Of a stretch of 64,000 nucleotides of DNA, positions 50,180-63,441 are shown piece by piece (position 1 is the first letter of the stretch; each line of letters opens with the position of its first letter). The DNA comes from Neocallimastix lanati (nom. inval.). Taxonomy: Eukaryota > Neocallimastigomycota > Neocallimastigomycetes > Neocallimastigales > Neocallimastigaceae. Location of the stretch: positions 313,501-377,500 of the forward strand of contig JACVTC010000071.1 of the NCBI GenBank assembly GCA_016946835.1. The letters run 5' to 3'. Position numbers and translations under genes: made by a program. Below the pieces are notes generated by a model. That model was given only the letters and a program-made list of their open reading frames with translations, did no database searches and was not told the origin of the DNA.

Positions 50180-51164
50180 CACCAAAGTCATTTTCTACTC
50201 TTGTTGTAAAACCGATTTACTTTGTTAAACCGGTAAACTATGAAGATCCATCTTTCTTTATTGGTAATAAAAAATTACCTAAAACTGACAACTATACTTA
50301 TCTTGGTATTCCTTTTGATGAATCTTTATCACTGAAACCTATACAATCCAAATTAAACAGTAATTTAAATGTCAAGTTAAATTTGTACTTTCGATTTCTT
50401 ATTAATAAATCTGTTCCTCTCCCATTGAAGAAATATGTTTTAATTTTGTTTATTCTTAGTCTTGTTATATATTATGCTCCTCTCTTTGGTTCAAATAAGA
50501 GCAGATGTTCTAAAGCTCAAAAAATTATTAATAGAGGACTTTATTGGAGTTATGGATTTAAATCTCGCAATTCTTCTGTTAGTCTCTATAATATTACTCG
50601 TGAATTGAGAATACCTCCTCTTTCAGCTATCTGTGCAATATCTCAATTACGATGCTTTAGAAAATGGAAAAATTCTTCATGTATTATTAATCATCTCACT
50701 AATAATATTCCTACTATGTCACATTACTCATGGACTAAAGAATCAAGGACTTTGGATAAGAAATTAATTGGTAAAAAAACAAATGAAATAAAAAAGTTTT
50801 ATTGGGAAAGGGATGTCTTCAAACCCTCAAAAGCTAAAAAAGCAATTATTTACAAGGAGAATGATTTTGGATTTATTTCAGAAATCAGAAACTTAACATT
50901 TCAATATCCTAAGTATCAATTGGGATTCTTTTGGATTTCTCGAATTAGGTGTGGTTTTAAATTTGACATTAGTATTTCCATTAAAGAAAAATCGTATAGT
51001 ATTTAAATACATAGTATTTTTGAGCTTTTTTTATTTTTTATTTTTTATTTTTTAACTTTTATTTTTTAGTTTTAAATGTACTTTTACCTACATGTATTTT
51101 TTATAATAAAATTAATAAAGTTATGGAAGCGTATTCTCTTCCCTGTCTAAAAAAAAAAAAAAAA
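50180..51164 (+). mobile_element. LINE-E, 5'-truncated RT C-terminal half, tail type A
   Basis: The frame is open to the stop at 51004-51006 and reads STLVVKP, NYTYLGIPFDESLSLKPI, APLFGSNKSRCSKAQK, LRIPPLSAICAISQLRCF, HYSWTKESRTLDKK and YQLGFFWISRIRCGF, all in the order of the RT connection domain and pre-zinc region. It then joins the tail-A 3' UTR (ATACATAGTATTTTTGAGC, ending GAAGCGTATTCTCTTCCCTG) without the zinc motif or C-terminal domain, so an internal deletion lies near 51000. The intact frame suggests a younger copy than LINE-C or LINE-D. Confidence 0.8.
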
Positions 51165-51775
51165 ATGATTGTCCATTTTTCAATCATATTTGTGGTAAAG
51201 TTAATGATAAAATTATATTTTTATATAATGCTTTTAACCGTGGCAACCTAACAAATGATATCGTTAATAATAATGATAATAGTAATAGTAATAATAGTAA
51301 TAGTCATAGTAGTAATAGTAATAATAGTTATAGTAATATTAGTATTAGTATTTTTAGTAATGTTAGTAACAGTATTGAAAATAATGTGTATGCTGATTCT
51401 AGTGTGTGTGAAAGAGTGTCTAATTTCCTTCTTGGGGGAAGAAGTATTAATAACAGTACAAGGGAATGGAAGAATCTATTTAAGTGCCAGATGAAATCAG
51501 GTGCTTATTCTGATACTCCATTCTTGGTGGTTACTGCGGCACTTCTTCAATCGATTATACCTATTGCTATTGGCCAGCAATGGTCTTTGTTCAATAGGTT
51601 CAAATCGAACCGTACTACTACTACCAAGAGCGTCAATGCTGAAGAAACAGTAAGACAGGCCAGCAGGGCTAGCGCAACCAATGAAGATCATAATTTTGTA
51701 TCTTAAAATTATGATTAACATTGCGAAGTCAAAGTTAATTATTATACTTCAGTATAATAATGCCCTTATGAAGTC
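51165..51775 (+). mobile_element. LINE-B C-terminal fragment
   Basis: Starts at the poly(A) of LINE-E. It contains the Asn/Ser linker array (51265-51350) and the C-terminal domain, whose last 106 residues (51386-51703) differ from those at 37076-37393 at only two positions (Lys/Asp to Asn, and Lys to Arg). After the stop it follows the LINE-B 3' UTR to ATAATGCCCTTATGAAGTC, then switches to LINE-C-like sequence. Confidence 0.85.
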
Positions 51776-52243
51776 AATTCAAACCCTAATTAGGAATAGG
51801 AATTCATTTTAAACAAAAATCATATAATCTTGGAGGTAGGGTTCGTTGCCTATGAACTTTTTTCTGAATTTATTTATACACTTTTTTTTTTTTTTTCGAA
51901 TTTTACTTTGCGGTTGTAAAAAACAAAAAAAAAAAACCAAAAAAAAAAAAAAAAAAAAAATCATAAGATGCACTTTCGATTTACCTTGTATGATAAATCG
52001 AAATTTTTATGGTATGGTAGAAGATCTTTTACAACAGAAAGAGGTCAACGTCAAATCGATGTGAATGAGGAACTCCTATTACTAGTTCTTTGAGTACGTC
52101 ATATACAAATAGTAATTATCATTCTTCACAAATATAATCTATATAAATAATCTATAGTAATTGATTCTCCTGATAATTTTTTTTATTTAAGGGAAAGTTT
52201 AATTGGACACTATACTACCTACTTTATAGATATTTTCTTTATA

Positions 52244-52245
<2 letters not shown>
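51776..52245 (+). mobile_element. LINE-C and LINE-A 3' remnants
   Basis: 51776-51920 resembles the LINE-C 3' UTR at 20738-20870 (AGTCAATTCAAA; ACTTTTTTCT; ATTCATTTATA types). A poly(A)-like run follows (51918-51960), then 51961-52245 resembles a diverged LINE-A end (GGGAAAGTTTAATTGGACAC, CTACTTTATAGATATTTTCT). No coding sense remains. Confidence 0.6.
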
Positions 52246-52277
<32 letters not shown>

Positions 52278-52997
52278 TTTTTTTAATTTTTTTTTTTTGT
52301 ATAAAAATAATTTAATTTCATATCATAATACAAATAATTTTTATAAAATTTTTATGATAAAACATTAACTTAAAAATAAAATAGAATTATTGAAAGTAAA
52401 ACTTGATAAAAAAATATCCATAAATACGTTTTTATTTCAATATACATATAATGTATTTTTAATATTTATAGAGTAATTTTTATAATTATTTATCATAATT
52501 TAAATTTAATTTTTATAATTATTATATTATTTATTATTTATATTATTATATTAATTTAAAGAATTTATATATATGAATATAATATTTAAACAAGCCACAT
52601 TCATCAATATGTAGTGGCGTATTTCATTTTTAATATATTTTCTTCAATATTTATTATTAATTTTTGAAAATAATTAAATATTTAATATCATAATCAAAAA
52701 AAATTTTTTTTTAAAAAAAGAATAAATAATTGTAAAAAAAAAAATAATAAAAAAAAAAAAAGTGTTTATGGATTATTTACAAGGAATAATTAATTAGATT
52801 TTTTAATTTTATTTTTGATTTTATTTTTTATTTTCATTATATAGAAAAATTATATATTAAATTAAATAAAATACAACACTATATATATATAAAATAAAAA
52901 ATAAAATAGAGAAAATAAAAAAAAAATAGAAGTAATAAAAAAAGAATAATAAATAACAATTATATATATATAAAAAAATAAAAAAAATTCAAGAAAA
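52246..52997. other. Low-complexity spacer upstream of PIG-U
   Basis: An ATT array (52251-52276) and AT-only sequence. GTGGCGTATTTCATTTTT at about 52613 faintly recalls the MITE motif. No gene seen; the PIG-U promoter should be here. Confidence 0.65.
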
Positions 52998-53222
52998 ATG
53001 AAACAAAATTTATTGCCACCGCTTATTAAAAAGAAATATGATACTTTAGCTTTTCAGAAATTTTTGAAAATATCAATTGCATTATTATTGATTTCAAGAT
53101 TATTTATATTAAATTTTACAAAGATACCTGATGTATTAGGTCAAAGATTTGAACTTACTACCCCAATTACTAGTTTAAAGAAATGTAATATACATTTATT
53201 TGATTATTATAATTTTAATTAA

Positions 53223-53280
<58 letters not shown>

Positions 53281-53812
53281 AATATTTATAATGTTGATTG
53301 TTTGATAATAATAATATTATTATTATCATTATATATATATTATTATTTTTTTTATTTAATTTAGATATTGAAAAAAAAAAAAATATAAAAAAATTAATTT
53401 TTAAAATTTTGAAATTTATATATATTTTAATTATTTATTTTTCATATTTTATTATTATTATTTTTAACTGTTTAATGAATAATTAACATTATTTAAAATA
53501 GAATTTTGTATATAATTTAAATTAATAGTATTCCATGATATAATTATCAAAAACTAATTCTATTAATTATATAATATATTTAAAAGTAAAAGAAGGATTG
53601 TATCTTTTCCAACATGGTCTTGATCCATACGAAGGAGGACTTTATACTCAAGTACATATGAAAATATTTGTTAATATATATAAATATATATATAAAATTT
53701 TTAAGTGAAATTTTAATTTAGATTTCAATTTTTTTTTTTTTTTTTTATTAGAATTTCAAAATTTTTACTATTATTATTATTTTCTTAAATAATAATAATG
53801 ATAATAATAATG

Positions 53813-53868
<56 letters not shown>

Positions 53869-54931
53869 TTAAAATAAATTGAAAATTTAGAAAAAAAAAT
53901 AAATATTGATATATTTATATATATTTATAAATAATATGTTTATAGGCACCATTGTTATTATTTTTATATCATATTTTAAGTTATCTTCCAAAAATATTTG
54001 AATCTCTTTTATATACAACATGCGATGGATTAATAGCATATTATATATATCATATTTCTATATATAGAAAAAAAAATCAATTATCATTATATTGGGTAAA
54101 ATCTGCACCTGAAAATAAATTTAGTACAGATACAGAAAATGCTGTTATTGATTCCGATAATGATAGTGAACAAGAATTAAAAGTACCACCTCAAAAATTA
54201 GGAATTAAGAAAAATAACAAATTATTTAAAGACATTTCTTCTCAAAGACCAGTTGATATTTTATTAAATCCGTTATTAGTTGTAACAATGTAATATATAA
54301 TATAATTTAATATAATTATAAAATATATAATCTTTTTTTTTATAAATATTAAAAGATAAATATATAATATTTTAAAATATATATAATACAAATATATATT
54401 TATAATAATTATTAATTAAATATATATTATTTAATTAAATGTTTTTATACATATATATATATATATAAACAAATAAATAAATAACTATTCAAAACTATTT
54501 ATATAATAATTTTAAGTTATTTAGTCAATCCATTTACAATTTTAAGTTGTTTATCAAAATCAACTATAATATTTAATAATTTAGCTTATGTTTTAGCTAT
54601 TCATTTTGCAATTAAAAGTAATAAACTCTAATTTTATAAAAATGAATATTATATATCAATGAATAAAAATGATCTGTATTATAAATAGTATATACTAATA
54701 ATTAGTAATTAATAATTAAGAATACCAATAATAATAATAATAATAATTTTCATTATTTTTTATTTTTTTTTTATAAATTTCAAGAAAATATAAATTTATC
54801 AATGTTTTTTGCTGCTCTTGGAAGTTATTTATCATTTTATTCTTTTGTTATTGTTGGACCATGTCTTTTATTTTTAATTGAAAATAAAAATGATAGTTTC
54901 AAAAAGGTAACCTTAATTATTATATTCATTA

Positions 54932-55010
<79 letters not shown>

Positions 55011-55859
55011 GATTAATGAAAATTAATAATATTTTGAATATAGAAAAAAATTATTGCTGAAGCTATTGGATTATATATTGTTTATGTTGCTTCATTACTA
55101 GGGGTTTCTTATTTGTTATTAGGCTCATTTAGATTTTTAAAAGCATTCTATGGTGTCGTGTAAATTATTAAAAATTAATATTAATAATATTATCATTATA
55201 GTTATTATAATATTATTAATAATTAACTTATTTAACTTATTATTTTAATTTTAAATTACTTCGTAATATATTATAATTGAATATATGATATTTTTAAATA
55301 ATTTATTTAAATATCAATGGAAGTCTTTCAATATCTGATTTAACACCAAATATTGGTCACTATTGGTACTTCTTTACAGAAATATTTGAGCATTTTAGAA
55401 TCTTTTTCCTATGGGTATTCCAATTACATATAATAATATTTGTTGTTCCTTCAATTTTAAAGTTTAAGTAATTAATAATAATAATAACATATTTATATAA
55501 ATAATTCAACAATATAATATTATTAAGTTGTTTTATAATATAAAATTTAAAATAAATTTATTATAATAAATTATATTTTCCTAAATTTCTATTATAAATA
55601 TATCATTTTCAAAATAGGGAGCAACCATTATTTTTAACTTTAGTTGTTACATCTTTAATAAGTCAATTGAAAACATATCCATCTGTTGGTGATGTTGCAT
55701 TATATATGATATTCATTCCAATGTATCAAGAACTATTTAAATGTAATATTTAATAATTTATAATTTATAAATTTAAATATTAATATATATATATATATAA
55801 CAAAAATAAAATAAAATAAAACAAAATAAAAAAAAAATTAAAAAAAACAAGAGGAAAAA

Positions 55860-55940
<81 letters not shown>

Positions 55941-56231
55941 AAGAAGAGAAAACTAATATATTTATCGATAATTTTATTTATTTGTTTATTAGATATGACT
56001 TATCCATTTTATACATTGAATTTCTTTTTATATTCAATATCATTTGAACCTTTAATGTATGATCTTTGGATATGGCAAGGAACGGGAAATGCAAATTTCT
56101 TATTTATAATTAATCTTATTTTCAACATAGCCCAAATATTGTTATTAACAGATACAATACATGCATTCTTAAAACGTGAACATGAAAGACATTATCCAGA
56201 ATTTAGAGGAAAAGAATTAGCATGGAAATAA
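52998..56231 (+). CDS. PIGU: GPI transamidase subunit PIG-U (yeast Gab1), 9 exons
   Basis: A multi-pass ER membrane subunit of the GPI transamidase, which attaches GPI anchors to proteins. Exons: 52998-53184, 53587-53651, 53946-54289, 54517-54617, 54785-54906, 55044-55159, 55324-55467, 55618-55742 and 55993-56231. All introns are GT-AG, phases agree at every junction, and the sum is 480 residues (human about 435). Family segments: TPITSLKKLKEGLYLFQHGLD; APLLLFLYHIL; NPFTILSCLSKST; the signature LSISDLTPNIGHYWYFFTEI then FEHFRIFF; and TYPSVGDVALYM. Hydrophobic helices run throughout, and a charged loop (SAPENKFSTDTENAV...) between helices in exon 3 is an insertion relative to animals. The 342-bp open stretch of exon 3 read alone would end at a false stop that lies in the intron. 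Exon limits were inferred by eye. Confidence 0.93.
53800..53866. repeat. (AAT)n microsatellite in PIG-U intron 2
   Basis: An AAT array with early GATAAT variants, inside the intron between 53652 and 53945. Intron 8 likewise holds an (AAAT)n array (about 55857-55910) followed by poly(A). Confidence 0.9.
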
Positions 56232-57230
<999 letters not shown>

Positions 57231-58656
57231 ATGACAATCGAAATTACATTTAAACATGATACTGAAAAGTATCCAACAAAAATAAAAGTATATATAAATA
57301 TAAATAAATATATATATATATAAACAATATGTTATTGAAATTTATAAAAAATGATATAAAATATTTAAATATGAAATAATTAAATAATAATAAAATTATG
57401 AAATTGAAATTTTAAAATTTCATTAATTTAATTTTTTTTTTTTATTTTATTCTTTTCTATTTAAAATTTAATTGAATAAATTATAATTATTATTAAAATA
57501 TATATTTTTAAGATTAATAATATTTTATAATGTTCGGATAAGTTAAAGTATTTTATTAATATATTTTATAATTTTACTTATAATTTTATTATCAATAATA
57601 ATAGGATTTATTAAAAAAGTACGGTATTCGTACTGATATTTCTAATGAAGAAGCTGTTCAAATTCTTCAACGTACTCCACAATTTGTTCAAGATACTCAA
57701 GACTATGCCCAAGAAAGAGAAAATTATAAGAAAATGTCAAATGAAGAATTATTAAAGCTTCCACAATGTGATGAAAAATGGATTATGTCTTACAATAAAT
57801 CTAAAATTATTATTGTCGATGAAAAAACTGAATTAACTAGAATTTCTTTTGAATCAAAGGATTTAGAACAAGAAGAAGTTTTAAAGGCTATTGCTATGTC
57901 TATGGCAATTCCACTTGAAAACACTGGACCATGCCGTATTCCAAAGTAAAATAAATTAAAATACAAAAATTAATAATAATAATATTTTTTTTTAAAGGTT
58001 AATAAAACTAATTAAAAAAAACTTTTATTAATGAAATTAATCATAATAATATATAATATATAAATATATAAATATATAAATATATAAATATATAAATATT
58101 TAATGTTTTTAAATTAAAAAAAAATTCAGCATTTTAGCTATTAGTAAAGACTTTGAAAAGTTATTTAATGTTATTACTCAATATCTTCAACAATTCAAAG
58201 TAGATTGTGAAATTGATGGCAAGATTGTTCCAAAGGAAGAAATTATTAAGGCTTCTAGAAAACTTACTCCAGAACAAAATAAAATTGAAGATGAAGCTGA
58301 AGACATTAAAAAGCAAGGAAATCTTCATTTCATTAAAAAAGAAAATAAAGAAGCTATTGAATTATATACTAAAGCTATTGAACTTCTTTCTAAGGAAGGT
58401 CTTTACACTAATAATGAACCAAAGGAATTATTAGGTGTTCTTTATTCTAATCGTGCTGCTGCTTACTTGAATCTTGAAGATAACAAAAATGCTCTTGAAG
58501 ATGCTGAAAGTTCATTAAAATATAAACCATTCTGGGATAAAAGGTAAGAAAAAAATATTTTGTAAAAAAAAATAAAAAATAAATAATAAAATAAAGTGAA
58601 AAAATAAAATTAATAATTAGATAATTACATAAAAAAATATCAAAAAAAAAAAAAAA

Positions 58657-58687
<31 letters not shown>

Positions 58688-59478
58688 TTCTAATTGAATA
58701 TTTAATTGAATATCTAATTTTTTAATATATATAAATAAATAATTTTTTTTTTTTTAAAATATAAAATAAATTATAAAAAAAATATAGTCATTTCAGAAAG
58801 ACTAAGGCTTTATTAGCATTAAATAGAAAAAAGGATGCTATTAAATCTTTATGTAATGTTTTAAAGGCTGAAGATTTAACTGAAGATGAAGAAAAGCGTC
58901 TCTTAAATATTTTAATTGATGTCACTGGATTAAATTCAGATAAAGTTGACGATATTGTTGCTGTTATTGATGATCACCGTTATGAAAAAGAAGATGCTTT
59001 ATTAATTGCTGCTTGTCATCAATTATTAAAATTAGTATTAAATGAAGAAGGTTTAATTAAAAAGAAGGAGGTTACTGAAGAAGAAGCCAATGCTCAAGCT
59101 CAAGAAATTACTGATAAAATTATTAAACAATTAGCTGCTAAAGAAAAAGCTAGTGATGAAAACCGTCCAATAGATTCAGAAGAAGTTCGTAAACAAATTG
59201 CTGAAGATGAACCAGAATGGGCTGGTGAAGAACAAATGCTTAAGGGTTTAAAGAAAATGCATATTCAAAAAGATTTTGTTGAACGTGGTATTGCTGACAG
59301 ACTTGCTCAACGTTTCATTAAACATAAGAATCCAATTTTACAACAATATGGTAGACAGTTTGCTGAAACTCACTTTGCTTGGTCTGAAGAAGGTCAAAAG
59401 GCCTATAATGAGCAAGGTTTTGAATTATTTGCTGAAGATTTAGGTATTAATGGTGCTATGAGAATGGGTTTCCTTTAA
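57231..59478 (+). CDS. TPR-domain protein, probable Hsp70/Hsp90 co-chaperone, 4 exons
   Basis: Exons: 57231-57287, 57605-57945, 58130-58543 and 58788-59478; phases agree and give 500 residues. A TPR domain (about 186-300) holds the full two-carboxylate clamp used to bind the EEVD tails of Hsp70/Hsp90: Lys193 and Asn197 in KKQGN, Asn240 in YSNRAAAY, Lys270 and Arg274 in KSHFRK. The N-terminal 180 residues (MTIEITFKHDTEKYPTKIK, then DLLKKYGIRTDISNEEA) and the C-terminal 190 (Glu/Lys-rich helices ending ELFAEDLGINGAMRMGFL) match no family I recognise. The TPR with clamp supports a chaperone-adaptor role, but the client is unknown. A frame that ends at 57949 in exon 2 is a read into the intron, since splicing at CCAAA|GTAAAA restores the frame. 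Codon bias is intermediate, suggesting moderate expression. Confidence 0.85.
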
Positions 59479-59891
59479 ATAATTAGAATTACTAATATTT
59501 ATTTAAAACTTATCATTAATTATTAAATATTTTTTGCTTTTTTTTTTTTTTTTTTTTTTTAAAAAAAAATAAAAAATTAAAAACAAACAAAAACAAAACA
59601 AAATTAAATTTATTCTATTTAAAAGTATAAATATAATAGATATCATTAATATAAAGTAATATATAATATAAATATACTGAATCATTATATTTAAAATATA
59701 AATTTTATGAAGGAAAAAAAATAAGAAATAAAACTTTATAAAAAAAATTTAAATAGTGTTATGATATAATTTTAAAATTAATATGGAAAAGATGTTATAA
59801 TAACTTTATAACAATTAAAACCTTCTCATTTTAAAAAAAACTCTATATAAAAATAGCGCAAATAAATAATTACAATTTTATATATTATTGT

Positions 59892-59936
<45 letters not shown>

Positions 59937-61239
59937 TTTTTTAATTTTTTATTTTTTTTTTATTTTATTTATTTATTTATTATTAAAATTAGTCTATCTA
60001 ATAGAAAAAAGTAATTTTTCTAAAATATCTTTGAAAAAATATAATAATAAAGTATTTAATGAAAATAAATAATAAAATAATAAATAATAAAATAAAAGTT
60101 AATTTAAATATTTGAATATATATTATATTATTTAATTTTATTTAATTTTATTTTAGAAAATTGAAATTAAATTTCACTTTTTTCTTCTTTTTTTAAAGCT
60201 TTTGAATATTAATTATATATATTAAAGTATTATTCAATATTTAATTTATATGATACTTTTATAATTAAATCTATAAAAAGTTTATAATATATATAATTTT
60301 TTTTATACTGTTTTAATAAAATTAATATTATATGAAGGATTTGTCTTATTTTTATTTTTTTTTTTTATAAAATTTTGCATTCAGCAATCAATAGCATATT
60401 GCGTGATTATAATAGGCATAAATAACTGCAACAATAATATTATTTTACAAATTATTTCATGTATATTTAAATTGTGTAATGTTGTAATATGTCATTTATC
60501 TTTTTCTAATTATATATATAATATTATATTAAATAAATGAAAATTAAACAAAAACTATATAGAAAAAATATTTCAATTTCACATTTTATATATATATATA
60601 TATTATATTATATTATATTATATTATATTATATTATTTTTTTATTTTTTTTATTTTTTAATTTATTTTATTTTATTTTTTTTTTTTTGGTTTATAAAATA
60701 AGTATTGTTGAAGGTAAATTGTAATAAGTACAATATCAAAAAATATAAGTTATTGAAATTTTTGTTATTATTCTAAATTCATTTTTAAAGCATATATTAA
60801 AATGCTTTATTGAATTATATAATGAATAAAATATTTATATTATTATTAAAATTATTAAATTTGCTTCTGATGGATGAGAGTTATATTTATATAATATTTT
60901 TTTAATTATATATATTTTTATTTTTTTAAAAATCTTTATATTACTATTAAAAAACCAAAAAAAAAAAAAAAAAAAAAACGTTTAAAATATATTTAATTAA
61001 AATTTAAAGATTTATTTGACCAATTATTAAATTTCTATGTTATTTAAATATGTAATTTAATTTATTCAAAAATTCATAAAATCTTAAGATATAGAAAAAG
61101 CATAATTTTTAAATATATATATATATATATATATATATTTTTTTTATTTTAATAAATTTTATAATTACTCATATTTAAATATAGTTTTATCATAATAAAA
61201 GGAAGAATTATAAATTTTTATAATTTGAAAATTTTAAAA
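59479..61239. other. AT-only spacer
   Basis: No gene seen. Contains poly(T) and TATA repeats, a TTATA 5-mer array near 60601-60635, and an isolated less-biased stretch at about 60376-60435 (GCATATTGCGTGATTATAAT) without coding or tRNA-like structure. Confidence 0.65.
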
Positions 61240-61504
61240 ATGTTTTTGGCTAAATTAAATAATGATGAACCAATTTATTCTATAGAATGTTGTGAAATAA
61301 ATAAAAACAATTATGAAAATGGAGATAATATTGATATATATGATATGATAGCTTATGGTAATTGATAATAACATATATTAGAATTAATATTTAATATATT
61401 AACATTAATTAAATATTGATTATAAAATTTATATAAAAAGGAAGTGAAACGCAATTATGTATTTTACGAAGTGAATATAGAAATAAGGTATTTTTTTTTT
61501 ACCC

Positions 61505-61556
<52 letters not shown>

Positions 61557-63441
61557 TTTTACTTTTATATATCAAAAATTAAATTTTGAGATTTATTTAT
61601 AATTAAAAAAAAAAAATAAATTAAAACAATTTATTAATTAATTTTAATTTTTTTTATATAATAGAAAATGTAAGTTATATATATATATTTAAAAAGAAAC
61701 TTGTAAAAGAGTGAAATATTATTTGTAATTTTTATATTATTTTAAAATATAATTAATTCTATATATGTATATATATATTTTTTTTTTTTATTAATGATAA
61801 AAAGTTCATTCGAAATTCATAAGAAGTATTTATGTGGCTCAAAAGTCAATTCAATAGCGTGGTCTAATGAATCCTTTTTATATAAAAAGAATAATGAATT
61901 AAAATCAAATATATTGTATGTTTTATAACTTATATATTTTTAATAATTTTTATGATTATTAAATTATTTTATTTTATTTTATTTTAAATATATATATATA
62001 TATGTTTATTTTATAATATTTTTTTTTATGTAATTCTAATGTATATATAATTTGCTATAAAAAATAAAAACAAATATAAATATAAAAAGAATTGCATCGA
62101 GTTGTTCAAATAAAAATATAAGAATATACAATAATGATGATATGGAAATAATTTCAGGGCATAAAGATTTTATTAATGATATTGCATTTGGTTATGATAA
62201 AAATGAAAGAATTTTAGCATCAGTTAGTGGTAATTATTAAATATAAGAATTAAAAAATAAAAAAAAAAAAAAAATAAAATAAAAAAAAAAAAAAAAAATT
62301 AAATAAATAATAAATATTTATTATAATGAAATAAATCAATAATAAACAATTATTATAAATCTTTCATCAATGCATAAAAAATTTATTGTATCCATAAGAT
62401 GATCGTACATGTAGAATATGGAAAATATCAAAAGATATAAAAAATAAGCAATCAGAAGAATATTATAGAATTATTTTAAAAAGTTCTGGAAAATCTGTTT
62501 GTTTTCATAAACAAAATACTCAATTAATGATGGTAGCAGAAAGAAATGGTTCAATAAGAATTATTAACTGGAATTCATCAGAATTTTTATTTACATTTTA
62601 TGAACCAGGTCTTGAGGATATTGGAAGTTTAAATACTATTGAAAGTGCAATTGGTTTAAGATCTGCTGATTGGAATCCTTATAATTTACATATGTATGTT
62701 AAAATATAATGAAAATGTTATAATATGTTATGAAATTAAATATTGATTAATATCATTTATTTATATAATTTATTAAATATTAAAATATCTAAATAATTAA
62801 TTAATTAAATAGAATTGGATCTGTAATTGGTCAAAAATTTTATATATGGAATACTTCAGAAGCTCCAATACATAAATATGTATATTCAGGAAATGTACAT
62901 AAGGATGGCTCAAAGTGTATAAAGTAATTATAAATGAGAATAAAATATAAACATAATAATATATATATTTTTATATTATATTATATTAACTTATATGTTT
63001 GAATATTATAAATATAATTTTATATACATTTTTTTTGTAATTAAGATTTTCACCAATTGACGGTAACTGTTTTGCAACATTATCATCATCTTCTAAGAGA
63101 GTTATTTATGTTCATAAATTATCTATGAAGGGTAAGAAGAAAGTTTTTTTTTTATAATCATTTTAAACTCTTTTTTTTTTTTTTTTTTTTTTTTTATTAA
63201 TTATAAAATCACTAGAATTAGTTGTAATTATTTAAAATTAAAATTAAAATTAAAATTATTATTATTATTATTATCATCAATATTACTATGATTATTTTTA
63301 TTAAATTTAGTTCCGATGATATTAGATATACCAAATAGTTTACCATTAGCTCAAATTGAAACTATTTGTTGGCATTCAACAAAGCCTTTATTAATTGGAT
63401 GTTTAGGAAATTACTTACTATTCTGGGATGTTAATAATTAA
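61240..63441 (+). CDS. NUP37: Nucleoporin NUP37 (WD40 protein of the Y complex), 9 exons
   Basis: A WD40 beta-propeller of the Nup107-160 (Y) scaffold of the nuclear pore. Exons: 61240-61357, 61441-61487, 61665-61669, 61805-61915, 62090-62229, 62399-62693, 62813-62923, 63046-63131 and 63311-63441; all GT-AG, phases agree, 347 residues (human 326). Family matches in order: MIAYG near the end of exon 1; VNSIAWS; GHKDFINDIAFGYD; ASVSDDRTCRIWK; SVCFHKQNTQLMMVAERNGS; GQKFYIWN; FSPIDGNCFATLS; and the final LIGCLGNYLLFWDVNN. Exon 3 would be 5 nt (AAAAT) between TATATAATAG and GTAAGTTATA. Skipping it gives a stop, unless the downstream acceptor after CATAAG (about 61820) is used instead, which also keeps the frame. 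A/T-ending codons and many short introns suggest low expression. Confidence 0.92.

Noticed and set aside
51386-51706. A conserved small host gene (106 residues) in several copies
   Set aside because: The near-identical copies are always attached to LINE-B RT or 3' UTR sequence, so this is the LINE C-terminal domain.
53952-54293. A separate 113-residue protein
   Set aside because: It is exon 3 of PIG-U read from an internal ATG into the next intron.
57734-57949. A short stand-alone protein ending at 57949
   Set aside because: The stop lies in an intron. Splicing at 57945/58130 continues the frame into the TPR domain with correct phase.
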